Of a stretch of DNA of 64,000 nt, positions 34,116 through 42,334 are shown piece by piece (positions within the stretch are counted from its first letter, which is position 1; each line of letters begins with the position of its first letter). Source of the stretch: Streptomyces monashensis (GTDB lineage: Bacteria > Actinomycetota > Actinomycetes > Streptomycetales > Streptomycetaceae); assembly GCF_001866665.1 (NCBI RefSeq), contig NZ_MLYO01000009.1:124001-188000 (forward strand). Reading direction: 5' to 3'. Under the pieces are notes generated by a model. That model was given only the letters and a program-made list of their open reading frames with translations, had not been told where the DNA came from and did no database searches. A program made the translations under genes and the position numbers.

Positions 34116-34299
34116 GCACCACTGGCGCACCTGCACCACGCAGTCCGGCACGCCGGATGCTCCCGCTCCACCCACGCGAGAACTACAACTTGTCATCAAA
34201 TGGTTTCTCTGCGTTAGATTTCGTGCGTGCATCCGGGTTGATCGGGGCATGGAAGGGCCTGGGGAGAGCGGGTTCTGCCCGCATGAGGGAGGGAGCAGC

Positions 34300-35649
34300 A
34301 TGTCTGTGGGTTCTGACGCCCGGCACGCGGTGGTGATCGGGGCGGGCATGGCGGGTCTCGCGGCCGCCCGCGTTCTGGCCGACAGCTTCGAGGCCGTCAC
34401 CGTGATCGAACGCGACACGCTTCCCAGCACGTCCGCGCCCAGGGCCGGGGTGCCGCAGGGGCACCATGTCCATGGTCTTCTGGCCCTGGGCGCCAAGGTG
34501 TTCGAGGGGTACTTCCCCGGGCTGCGGGCCGAGCTGGAACAGGCCGGCGCGCCGGTGTGGGACTGGGGCGAAGGACTGTGTGCCGTACTGCCCAACGGCA
34601 CCCCGCCGCCCGTTCCGATGCACATGCCGATCCAGACCTTCTCCCGGCCTCTCCTGGAACACGTCCTGCGCCGACGGGTGGCGGCGTTGGAGCGCGTCAC
34701 CCTACGGGACACGCTGACCGTCACCGGCCTGCGGACCGCCGCTCCCGGCAAGGTCACCGGGGTGCGCGTGAAGAACGGCGACAGCGAGGACGAGATCGCC
34801 GCGGACCTCGTGGTCGACGCCTCGGGCCGTTCCACCCACCTCCCGCGATGGCTGGCCGCCCTCGGCCTGCCCAGCCCCTCCACTACGACAGTCGACGCAC
34901 AGATCGGCTACGCCTCGCGTACCTACTCCTACCCCGACGGACACTCCGCGCCCCCGTGGATGGGCGTGCTGGAACCCCTGCGGGCCCCCGACTTCCGCAA
35001 GGGCTCCTACGCGATCCAGATCGAGAACAACACACTCCACGTCACCCTCCACGCAGCCGGCGGAACCCAACTGCCCCGCAGCGAGGACGACTTCGTCGCC
35101 TTCGCGAAGACCCTGCGCGGCCCCATCGCCGACACCATCGCCTGCCTCACCCCCGTCTCCGACGTGCGCCGCTACGCCCGTACGCTCAACCAGAAGACCG
35201 CCTACCACCGCTTGCCCCGCTGGCCCGAGGGACTGATCGCCCTGGGGGACTCGGTGTGCACCTTCAATCCCGCCTACGGTCAGGGCATGACCGTGGCCGC
35301 CCTGGAGGCCCGCCTCCTGGAGCAGCTGCTCCGCAGCCAACGCACCGCCCGTACTCGCCTGGACGGGCAGGACTTCCAGAAGCGGCTGGCCCGGGTCACG
35401 ACCTTCTCGTGGCTGATGGCGACCATCCCCGACCGTGCCTGGGAACGGTCCGCATGGCCTGTCAAGGCAGGCAACTGGTTCATGAACCGCCTGATCGACA
35501 CCGTCCCCCACGACCCGCAGGTCTACACCGCCTTCTCCGGCCTCTTCCACATGGTCGCGGGACCCCTGGCACTCGCCGATCCACGCCTGCTGTCCCGCGT
35601 CCTCATCGGCCCCCGGACGGCAGGAAACCTCCGCACGACCACAGCCTGA
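34300..35649 (+). CDS. FAD-dependent monooxygenase
   Basis: A 449-residue flavoprotein of the group A hydroxylase/halogenase-like superfamily. The N-terminal FAD motif is VVIGAGMAGLAAARVL. An ASGRS motif appears near residue 172. The second FAD motif is GDSVCTFNPAYGQGM near 310. It should use NAD(P)H and O2 to hydroxylate or epoxidise an organic substrate, possibly a lipid or polyketide. ATG 34300 is preceded by GGGAGGGAG. The longer open frame upstream belongs to a P450 fragment. No partner genes are nearby; the flanks are P450 and IS debris, so it may be the survivor of a decayed cluster. Confidence 0.85.
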   Translation: MSVGSDARHAVVIGAGMAGLAAARVLADSFEAVTVIERDTLPSTSAPRAGVPQGHHVHGLLALGAKVFEGYFPGLRAELEQAGAPVWDWGEGLCAVLPNGTPPPVPMHMPIQTFSRPLLEHVLRRRVAALERVTLRDTLTVTGLRTAAPGKVTGVRVKNGDSEDEIAADLVVDASGRSTHLPRWLAALGLPSPSTTTVDAQIGYASRTYSYPDGHSAPPWMGVLEPLRAPDFRKGSYAIQIENNTLHVTLHAAGGTQLPRSEDDFVAFAKTLRGPIADTIACLTPVSDVRRYARTLNQKTAYHRLPRWPEGLIALGDSVCTFNPAYGQGMTVAALEARLLEQLLRSQRTARTRLDGQDFQKRLARVTTFSWLMATIPDRAWERSAWPVKAGNWFMNRLIDTVPHDPQVYTAFSGLFHMVAGPLALADPRLLSRVLIGPRTAGNLRTTTA

Positions 35650-35864
35650 GTCCGCAGGCAGCATGGGGGCGCACCGGCCCGAAGCGGGCGACCACGCTGG
35701 TGAGGGCCCTGATGGTCCTGACGAACCGCGCAGTCGCCCGCTGACCGACGATCTTGACGGGCGCTACGCGTCCGCAACCGGCCCGGGCACTCTGAAGCCC
35801 ACGCACACCGGACCCGCGACCAGCAGCTTTTACGATGCATACCGCTCATTCGTGTGCGGGGCAT

Positions 35865-36034
35865 GACGCGGATCTCGCTCACGGCCCGCTTCTCCCCGGC
35901 CTGGCGCTCGGTACGGGCCTGAGCGGTGGCCAGGTGCCGGTAGTAGCCCGAGCGGGAGACTCCGAACACACGGCAGATCAGCTTGACGCCGAAACCGGCG
36001 CGGTTTTCGGAGATGAAGTCCTAGCGGCGAGGGC
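35865..36034 (-). pseudogene. IS3-family transposase orfB fragment
   Basis: The minus strand encodes ISENRAGFGVKLICRVFGVS and SGYYRHLATAQARTERQ, the N-terminus of the IS3 orfB integrase, and stops after about 55 residues. The DDE domain is absent. It follows orfA with the usual small offset. Confidence 0.75.
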
Positions 36035-36349
36035 TCACTTCACCTCCCGGGTGAAACAGGCGGCTGCCCGGCGCAGGATCTCGCGCTCCAGCTGCCATTC
36101 CTTCTCCGCCTTCAGGAGTCGGGCATTCTCCGCCCGCAGCCGGGCCGGCTCCTCCGCCTCGCTCCCGCCCTCGTCAGGGCCTCCGGGCACGGCCTGTGAG
36201 TCGTCCTTGCGGACCCACGTCCGCAGCGACGCCGCGGTGATCCCGAGATCTGTGGCCACCGCCGCGTACGTCCGCTTCCCGTCCGCGGCGCGGTAGAGCG
36301 CGACGGCGTCCTTCCTGAACTCCTCCGGACACGGAGACTTACGTCCCAC
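36035..36349 (-). CDS. IS3-family transposase orfA
   Basis: A 104-residue protein with an N-terminal helix-turn-helix (YAAVATDLGITAASLRTWV) and a C-terminal leucine-zipper-like helix (ARLRAENARLLKAEKEWQLE). It is a typical IS3 orfA, which binds the element ends. The frame is intact but the partner orfB is truncated, so the element is dead. The GTG at 36349 is a best guess; GGGAGG is very close to it. Confidence 0.75.
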   Translation of the reverse strand: MGRKSPCPEEFRKDAVALYRAADGKRTYAAVATDLGITAASLRTWVRKDDSQAVPGGPDEGGSEAEEPARLRAENARLLKAEKEWQLEREILRRAAACFTREVK

Positions 36350-36511
36350 CTCCCGGCCGACGCCTGGGGCTACATCGGCAGTGCAACCGCGAAGCACATC
36401 GGATTCCACGTGGCAGTGCCGCTGCCGGCCACGAAAGGCCCGACTGGCCAGGCATGGAAAGACTCCGAACGCGGGATCGGTCGGTCTGTGTGACTGCGAG
36501 GGTGCGGCGCG

Positions 36512-36537
36512 CCGGCCCCCGGACGATCCGGGGCCGG
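36512..36537 (-). terminator. Terminator of the streptogrisin-like gene
   Basis: A GC-rich hairpin CCGGCCCCCGGA / TCCGGGGCCGG with a three-base loop, 35 bases beyond the protease stop on the minus strand. Confidence 0.65.
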
Positions 36538-36572
36538 TTCATGGCATTGGGCAGGGCGGTTCGGCCCGGGTG

Positions 36573-37637
36573 TCAGCCGATCTGTGCGCCGTACGCCTGG
36601 AGGGCGGCGGGGACGGGCTGGAAGAAGGTCTGGCCGCCGTTTGTGCAGTCGCCGCTGCCGCCGGAGGTGAGGCCAACGGCGCTGTCTCCGTCGAAGAGGG
36701 CGCCGCCGCTGTCGCCGGGCTCGGCGCAGACGTCGGTCTGGATCAGTCCGCTGACCGTGCCTTCCTGGTAGTTGACGCTGGCGTTCAGTGCGGTGACGGT
36801 GCCGCCGTGGACCTGGGTGGTGCTGCCGCTGCGCTGCACCTTCTCGCCGACGACGGCGTCCGCGGCCTTGGTGATCTTCTGGGTGCTGCCGTTGTAGAGG
36901 TCGACCTCGCTGGGATGGTCGGTGTTGCCCGTGTACTTGGCGATCGCGTAGTCGTTGCCCGGGAACGTGGACTGCTCGGTGGTCGCGATCGTCTGGCCGC
37001 CCTGCTGGTCGGACCAGTCCTTGACGTCGTTGCCGCAGTGGCCGGCGGTCAGGAAGTACGGCTGGCCGTCCTTGACCACGTTGAAGCCGAGCGAGCATCG
37101 GGCGCTACTGCCCCAGATCGCGTCGCCGCCGGCGATGAAGGGCTTGAACTCACTCTTGGTGTAGTGGATTTCGACGGTGTCGCCGAGGCTCTTGGCGACC
37201 TTGGTGAGCCGTTCCAGCTTGGCGCCGGTGACCGTGCGGTCGGCGGTCACGACGACCTTGTTGGCCCTGGGGTCCATGGCCCAGGCGGTGCCGGGGATGG
37301 TCGCCTTGGCCTTCAGGGTCTGCCGGGCCGCGTCGAGCTGCGCCATCGAATGCCGGACGATCCTGGCCTGGGCCCCCTTGGCCCGGACGGCCGCCGCGGA
37401 CGTCTCGTCCACCACGTTGACGACCAGTTTCTGCGCCTTGGCGTCGTAGAACGCGCCGGCCGTACCGCTCTTGAGCTGGGACGCCAGGGTGGTCGCGGCA
37501 GCCGGGGAGAGCCTGGCCGCCGAGGACGCGGGGGCGGCCTGAGCGTTGGCGAGAGTGAGGGTCGCCGTGGCGGCGAGCGCGAGTGCGCCCGCGCCGGCCA
37601 GCATCGTACGGCGGTGACGTATGCGGTGATGCTTCAA
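36573..37637 (-). CDS. Streptogrisin-type secreted serine protease (S1/S2A), prepro-enzyme
   Basis: A 354-residue prepro-enzyme. The signal peptide ends at about residue 34 (ANAQA). An alpha-lytic-protease-type propeptide (about 40-165) acts as folding chaperone. The mature domain should begin at Ile168 (IAGGDAIWG), as in Streptomyces griseus protease A. The catalytic triad is His200 (TAGHC), Asp229 (GNDYA) and Ser310 (GDSGG). The start is TTG with AGAGG about seven bases upstream. It degrades extracellular protein; mature-chain similarity is to the broad-specificity SGPA/SGPB group. Confidence 0.92.
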   Translation of the reverse strand: MKHHRIRHRRTMLAGAGALALAATATLTLANAQAAPASSAARLSPAAATTLASQLKSGTAGAFYDAKAQKLVVNVVDETSAAAVRAKGAQARIVRHSMAQLDAARQTLKAKATIPGTAWAMDPRANKVVVTADRTVTGAKLERLTKVAKSLGDTVEIHYTKSEFKPFIAGGDAIWGSSARCSLGFNVVKDGQPYFLTAGHCGNDVKDWSDQQGGQTIATTEQSTFPGNDYAIAKYTGNTDHPSEVDLYNGSTQKITKAADAVVGEKVQRSGSTTQVHGGTVTALNASVNYQEGTVSGLIQTDVCAEPGDSGGALFDGDSAVGLTSGGSGDCTNGGQTFFQPVPAALQAYGAQIG

Positions 37638-38151
37638 CTGACTGCCTCTCGTGGGGGGATGGGCCCTGACTGTGGGGAGTCACGGGGGCCCGGGAGGAAG
37701 GTGTGACATGCCTGGCACGGATGAGTCGACCCGCAACAACGGGTGTCACGTCCATGCCAAGAGCCCTCAGTATTCGCACCCGCCTCGCTCGCGCACAAGT
37801 CCGAACCCCCGCCACACGCACAGACGTTCACGCTTACAACACACTTCATTCACTCCGTTGTCCGGCCATCCGGATCCGGGGTCCGGACACCGGAGGGCGA
37901 CTGGCGAGTCCGGCACGCAGCCCTGAATCCCCTCCACATCGAACGCCCCTGCACACCGGAGGCGGAACGGGACGGAGCCGAAACCGCCGACGCCGACAGG
38001 CCCTGACGTCGAACCCGCCGCTCGGAAGCGGGCTGGGCGACAACCCTGCAACTGCGCTGCAGAGCCCAGGGGTCGACCGGTGACAGCGAGAGGATCAGGG
38101 CGACCCTCGAGATGCCTCTGTGAACTCCTGGGAAACTTCACCCGCTCGGTA
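37638..38151. other. Divergent promoter region between protease and ribonuclease
   Basis: About 510 bases, no supportable gene. It is slightly less GC-rich than its neighbours. A GGGCCC-flanked repeat near 37660-37690 lies just upstream of the protease start. Confidence 0.4.
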
Positions 38152-38182
38152 TTGACAGGGGCATGTCTACGCGCGTCATTCT
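38152..38182 (+). promoter_or_regulatory. Promoter of the guanyl-specific ribonuclease, possibly leaderless
   Basis: TTGACA (38152-38157) with CATTCT 19 bases downstream (38177-38182). The expected transcription start falls at or next to the ATG at 38190, and no ribosome site precedes that ATG, so the message may be leaderless. Confidence 0.4.
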
Positions 38183-38189
38183 GTGCGTC

Positions 38190-38630
38190 ATGAACTTCCC
38201 CCCACAACTCACCAGGATCGGTGCCGCGGGCGCCCTCGCCTCGGCCCTGCTCTTCGGCGGGACCACCGTGGCCGCGGCGCCCGCCGTCGCGGCCAGCGCC
38301 CACGCCACCACGACGCACACCAACGTCGTCCACGTCAGCGATATCGGGAACATCTGCTACTCCCAGCTCCCCTCCCAGGCGCACGACACCCTCAGCCTGA
38401 TCGACCAGGGCGGCCCCTTCCCCTACCCCAAGGACGGGACCGTCTTCACCAACACCGAAGGCGTCCTGCCGCCCCAGAGCGCCGCCGACTACTACCACGA
38501 GTACACCGTGGTCACACCCGGCGCGCCGACCCGCGGCGCACGGCGCATCGTGACCGGCGAGCAGTCCCAGGAGGACTATTACACCGCCGACCACTACAAG
38601 ACCTTCAGCCTCGTCGACCGCACCTGCTGA
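38190..38630 (+). CDS. Secreted guanyl-specific ribonuclease (RNase Sa type)
   Basis: A 146-residue precursor with a signal peptide of about 38-45 residues. The mature part is almost collinear with Streptomyces aureofaciens RNase Sa: PFPYPKDG, YYHEYTV, RGARRIVTGE and DHYKTFSLVD. The catalytic residues Glu104, Arg119 and His135 equal the known Glu54, Arg69 and His85 with a constant offset of 50. It cleaves RNA after guanosine. Two cysteines (56 and 146) can form the known disulphide. ATG 38190 is preferred; ATG 38163 lies inside the promoter. Confidence 0.93.
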   Translation: MNFPPQLTRIGAAGALASALLFGGTTVAAAPAVAASAHATTTHTNVVHVSDIGNICYSQLPSQAHDTLSLIDQGGPFPYPKDGTVFTNTEGVLPPQSAADYYHEYTVVTPGAPTRGARRIVTGEQSQEDYYTADHYKTFSLVDRTC

Positions 38631-38948
38631 TACCCCCACCAGCACGGGCCGGCGAAGCGTCCGCGCGGCGGCAGAGAGACGGCGCCGGGCCCGGATCCCC
38701 CTTGTGCAGGGCGGCCACTTCGGCGGCAGCGGGGCAGAAGGTGTCCAGCCGGTGTCGGAGGGCCTGCACCGCCACCGTGCCGAACTCCGTCAGGCCGCGG
38801 CCGACGGCTGGTGGTCCGCCACCGTGGCTGAAGCACAATGCGCCTGCACCACACGGCAATTGAATCGCCCTCGCAACCGGCCATACACCCGTTGCTACGC
38901 AACTCTCCGAATGTCATGTCCATGAACCACAAACGGGAGGATTCCTTG
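38631..38948. other. Intergenic region between two ribonuclease genes
   Basis: About 320 bases with no gene or clear element apart from the GGGAGG ribosome site of the next gene. Confidence 0.4.
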
Positions 38949-39365
38949 ATGACTCTGCGACGTCCCCAGCTGTCCTGGGCCAAGCGGTTCGCGGTGCTGC
39001 TCGCCGCCATCGCGTCAGTGCTCAGCGTGTCCGCGATCAACAGCCCCGCCGCGAACGCAGCGGTCTACAGCTCCTGCAACATCGCCGGATGCTCCGACGC
39101 AGCCTCAGCCAACTCGACCTGGTCCAGCCTCGGCTACCCGACCACCCGGGGCTGGGTCGACTGGCCGGACGGCCAGTGCAGCTACGCGGGCGGCGAGTTC
39201 TACAACAACGACGGGCAGCTGCCCTCCGGTGACACCTTCTACGAGTACGACGTCTACCCCCGCGCCTGCGGCGCCCACCGCGACGCGGTCCGGATCGTCG
39301 TCGACTCCAACACCGGCACGGTCTGGTACTCCCCCAACCACTACACCGACTTCTACCAGCTCTGA
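38949..39365 (+). CDS. Second secreted microbial-ribonuclease-like protein
   Basis: A 138-residue precursor with a signal peptide to about residue 38 (NAA). The C-terminal half carries the RNase N1/T1-type pattern with candidate catalytic residues: FYEYDVYP (Glu99), AHRDAVRIVVD (Arg111 or Arg115) and PNHYTDFYQL (His131). The sequence is much more divergent than the neighbouring RNase Sa and has four mature cysteines. ATG 38949 has GGGAGG seven bases upstream. It is probably a ribonuclease of altered specificity. No barstar-like inhibitor is nearby. Confidence 0.8.
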   Translation: MTLRRPQLSWAKRFAVLLAAIASVLSVSAINSPAANAAVYSSCNIAGCSDAASANSTWSSLGYPTTRGWVDWPDGQCSYAGGEFYNNDGQLPSGDTFYEYDVYPRACGAHRDAVRIVVDSNTGTVWYSPNHYTDFYQL

Positions 39366-39621
39366 CACTCCAACAGGAGCTGCACGGAACATGCTGATCG
39401 AACCGGTCTTCCCGCCGGGTGATCATCCCGATGCGCATGCCTGAAGACAGGGCCTCTCGGTAGCTCGGGGATGAGAATCCACCGAGCAACGCCGGGAGGC
39501 CCTGATGTCGTTGTGATGTGCCGCCGAGTCCGCCCACATCAACTCGGCTGCATCATCCGGTGATTGCCTCGCGCATGCGTACGGCAGCGCAGCCGACCGG
39601 GCGCGCCGGCATCCCTCGGGC

Positions 39622-39661
39622 ATGACGGACGCAGACTGGGCAGCCGTCCGGCCGTTGCTGT
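39622..39661 (+). pseudogene. IS5-family transposase N-terminal stub
   Basis: ATG 39622 opens MTDADWAAVRPLL, the standard first residues of an IS5-type transposase, then the match ends. An inverted repeat (CAGGGCCTCTCGG near 39447 against CCGGGAGGCCCTG near 39493) just upstream may be a leftover element end. Confidence 0.45.
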
Positions 39662-39699
39662 CCCCAACGCGGCGCTGCCCACCCTCATGAGGAGCGTCG

Positions 39700-40040
39700 C
39701 CGGCCAGCTCTACTGTGGCCCGAGTCTCAAGTCCGTGCAGGTGGCCCCGCTCCACAGCACGGCGATCGCCGCGGAATCGGACATCCGCCGCGCGCTGTCC
39801 CTGGCCGTCGACCGTACACAGGTGGCGGGCACCGTCTACCGAGGCGCCGCCGCCCCCGGCACCACCGTGCTGTCGGCGAACGGCTGGGATCACGCGGCCA
39901 AGGCGGTCTACGCGAAGGCCGCCGCCGGCCTGCCCCTCCCCACGCTTCCCCCACCACCGCCGACCTGGCACAGGCCCGCGCCCTGGTGGCCAGACACCCC
40001 GACGCACGAGCGTTCCATCCGCCCCCAGCACATGGGTCCG
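39700..40040 (+). pseudogene. Fragment of an oligopeptide-type solute-binding protein (SBP_bac_5)
   Basis: The frame encodes ESDIRRALSLAVDRTQVAG and NGWDHAAKAVYAKAA, typical of the central part of family 5 peptide-binding lipoproteins. After a frame change near 39945 it continues as ADLAQARALVARHPDARAF. Both ends are missing. Confidence 0.6.
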
Positions 40041-40103
40041 CCACCTCAACGCCCGCTACGGCTACGCCACCCACCGGACAGGAGCACCAGTCCCAGCACC
40101 GGG

Positions 40104-40379
40104 TCAAGAGTGAGGGCTGTCCTCCACCTTCTCGAAGAAGAACTCGTGTTTGAGGAAGGAGACGTCGTACTCATGACCGGACTGAGGCGGCAGCAGTTGG
40201 GAGGCCTGGAACAGGCGCCACCCGTCGTGCAGCGCGGCAAGCCCTGTGGGATAGGGCGGCTCGTCGCTGTCGCCGGTCGTCGGACGGGTCCGGCCGGTCC
40301 CGTCGTATCGGGACCAGCCCACGACATCGGAGTCCAGCGCCGACGTCGCGAGATAGAGGACCAGAACCTGCTGCCTCAT
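40104..40379 (-). CDS. Small conserved protein of unknown function, coupled to the dioxygenase
   Basis: A 91-residue soluble protein with no signal or membrane segment. Recognisable blocks are VVGWSRYDGTG, PTTGDSDEPPYPTG, ALHDGWRLFQASQLLP and FLKHEFFFEK. It overlaps the upstream dioxygenase gene by ATGA and has its own TTGAGGAG site. I recall uncharacterised actinobacterial proteins with these blocks but no function. A degraded copy of the same protein occurs at 50275-50385 next to the sugar transporter, linking it to carbohydrate loci. Confidence 0.7.
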   Translation of the reverse strand: MRQQVLVLYLATSALDSDVVGWSRYDGTGRTRPTTGDSDEPPYPTGLAALHDGWRLFQASQLLPPQSGHEYDVSFLKHEFFFEKVEDSPHS

Positions 40380-41194
40380 GCGGGACTCCTCAAGGTCGGC
40401 CGATTGCTCACGCGCGTGACCCAGTACTCGACATCGAACGAGTCGTCACCGGTAAGGGCCCGCCACAGGAGGACCCGGTTGTAGATCTCCAGTCGAGCCG
40501 TGGCCTGCTCGAACCAGGGGAAGTACGTATTGAGTTCCGCGGCCACCGCAGGGTCGTGCAGGTCGCAGACGTCCCACAGGCGCACCTGCGGCACGGTCGG
40601 GTTGAGGCGGAGTTTGTACATGTAGCGGCGGCCCGCGGTGTCGTTGCGGCGGCCACTGTGCCAGATGCCGTGGTGCACGAGAACGACCGTGCCTGCCGGG
40701 CAGGTCAGACGGGTCTGCCCTCTGAGGTTCTGGACACGGCCGACGTCCGTCTCGTTGATCCTGCGCAGATGGCTTCCGGGCACGCTGAGGGTGCCGCCCA
40801 TCTCGGCGGTCACCTCGTGCGGGTAGTACATGAGCTGGATGTCGAACGCATCCGGCCGCACATCGATGATCGCGTCTCCGTGGAGCGGCTGCGCCTGTCC
40901 CTCGTGCGGCTCGCGCACATGCACCGCATGGTGGTCAACGGTCGGGCCGGGGCCGACCAGGCTTTCGACGGCGCCTGCGACGACCGGCAGGGCGAGCAGC
41001 GCGTCGATGAAGGTGTCCGGCGCGAACGCCCCGCCCAGCGGAGTGCCGTAAGCCACTTCCGGCAGGCCCTCGGTCAAGGCCGCGATGGCCCGTTCATTGA
41101 TCTCCTGCGGCACCACCCCGTCCAGGCGCAGGAATCCCTGCGCGACGAAGCGCGCCACCTGAACCGATGTCAGGAGTTGCTTGCTGGTTGGCAT
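40376..41194 (-). CDS. Phytanoyl-CoA dioxygenase-family Fe(II)/2-oxoglutarate oxygenase
   Basis: A 272-residue double-stranded beta-helix oxygenase. The facial triad is visible: LHGDA (His105/Asp107) and GIWHSGRR (His179), with an Arg about 10 residues later for 2-oxoglutarate. It should hydroxylate a small substrate using Fe(II), O2 and 2-oxoglutarate. ATG 41194 is the only sensible start, although no ribosome site precedes it. It is coupled downstream to the 91-residue protein and is divergent from an AraC regulator 73 bases away, which probably controls it. Confidence 0.82.
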   Translation of the reverse strand: MPTSKQLLTSVQVARFVAQGFLRLDGVVPQEINERAIAALTEGLPEVAYGTPLGGAFAPDTFIDALLALPVVAGAVESLVGPGPTVDHHAVHVREPHEGQAQPLHGDAIIDVRPDAFDIQLMYYPHEVTAEMGGTLSVPGSHLRRINETDVGRVQNLRGQTRLTCPAGTVVLVHHGIWHSGRRNDTAGRRYMYKLRLNPTVPQVRLWDVCDLHDPAVAAELNTYFPWFEQATARLEIYNRVLLWRALTGDDSFDVEYWVTRVSNRPTLRSPA

Positions 41195-41267
41195 GCGACG
41201 AACGTACGTGCCCTGTCGGGATCGGTCGTGGGCTGAAATCGTCCAGTGCTGGTAATTTTCCGTCCTC

Positions 41268-42062
41268 GTGAAACACGCAACACTGCGGCTCGACGAGGCG
41301 CCCACCGTGGTCGATGCCGGCATCGGGGTGCACGGCGTCTCCGCCGCCCACGACGTCTTCCGGCTGCCCGACCTGTGGCAGCTGCACCTCTACAACTACG
41401 AGGGTGCTCTGTCCCTCGGGCAGTCGGTCCACCCCATACGCCCCGGCCACGTCAGCCTGGTGCCACCGAACACGGAGGTGCACTTTCACTACCGGGGCAG
41501 GTCGGAGCACTTCTACGTCCATCTGCGGCTGCACGACGGCGGAACCGCGCGGGTGGTGCCGGTGATGCAGGACGCCGCGGCCGAGAGCACACGCCTGGCC
41601 GATCTGCTCCGACACGCCGTGACGGCCATGCCGACTTCTCCCCCGCGAGCCTCGGCCGAGGTCTGGACCGCTCTGTGGCGCATCGCCGAGTTGCCAAGAG
41701 CCGACGGAGCCGGGCGCCGCCACCCCTTCGTGGCAGCCGCCCAGGCCTACGTCGAGGAACACCTGGCCGGCCCGTTGTCCGTGCCGCACGTCGCTCGCGC
41801 CGTCGGAATCTCCCACACCCACCTGACGCGCGTGTTCCGTGCCGAAACCGGCCTCACAGTCGTTTCGTACATCCGGCATCGCCGCCTTCAGCGCGCCCGC
41901 CACCTCCTGTTGTCCTCCACCCTGTCCATCACCGCCATCGCAGCGTCCGTGGGCATCGCCGATCTCCAGGCCTTCAACAAGGCCTGCCGCCGTGAACTCG
42001 GCGCGAGCCCGCGTGAGGTACGTGCGGCTGCACCTGCGGGGCTGGACGGCCCAGGACCGTGA
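41268..42062 (+). CDS. AraC-family transcriptional regulator
   Basis: A 264-residue regulator. The N-terminal cupin-like sensor (about 1-110, with [17 protein letters not shown]) is followed by a double helix-turn-helix (about 155-250: [21 protein letters not shown] and [20 protein letters not shown]). Such proteins usually activate sugar or related catabolic genes. GTG 41268 has no clear ribosome site; with only 73 bases to the divergent gene, the transcript may have a very short leader. Confidence 0.85.
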   Translation: MKHATLRLDEAPTVVDAGIGVHGVSAAHDVFRLPDLWQLHLYNYEGALSLGQSVHPIRPGHVSLVPPNTEVHFHYRGRSEHFYVHLRLHDGGTARVVPVMQDAAAESTRLADLLRHAVTAMPTSPPRASAEVWTALWRIAELPRADGAGRRHPFVAAAQAYVEEHLAGPLSVPHVARAVGISHTHLTRVFRAETGLTVVSYIRHRRLQRARHLLLSSTLSITAIAASVGIADLQAFNKACRRELGASPREVRAAAPAGLDGPGP

Positions 42063-42087
42063 GGGTGCCGGCAGACACCATCACGGC

Positions 42088-42330
42088 CCACTGGACCTCT
42101 CCCGCCTGCCGTCTGGGCGAGGCGCCCCACTGGGACGCCGGCGCCCAGATGTTCCTGGGCGCGAAGTGGAACAGCGTGGGCGCCACCGCGGACCGGCTCA
42201 TCCCGATCTGGCCGGCCGACGCCGTGTCCGACCAGTTCGTGAAGGGCGCGAACGCCATCGAGCCGTACCTCGACCCCGACACGTTCGACGCGCACACCAG
42301 GTGCTCGCCGTTGTAGACCACGTCGGGCGG
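42088..42330 (-). pseudogene. GH62 alpha-L-arabinofuranosidase fragment
   Basis: The minus-strand frame encodes [47 protein letters not shown] and a QWG motif. This is the conserved core of GH62 arabinofuranosidases (homologues read YGSMAF..FTNWSDAASA and APTLFYFAPKNIW). Only about 75 residues remain, with no signal peptide and no catalytic C-terminal part. The sequence deviates after QWG. It lies just past the end of the GH31 gene. Confidence 0.75.
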
Positions 42331-42334
42331 GAGG

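Noticed and set aside
33706..34299. Possible P450-monooxygenase fusion protein
   Set aside because: The P450 part lacks its heme region and the intervening sequence is unrelated; the monooxygenase has its own GGAGGG site and start at 34300.
42059..42316. Plus-strand open frame overlapping the AraC stop, at first sight a gluconolactonase-like start
   Set aside because: The apparent motif is the reverse complement of the GH62 fragment on the minus strand, which matches its family much better.
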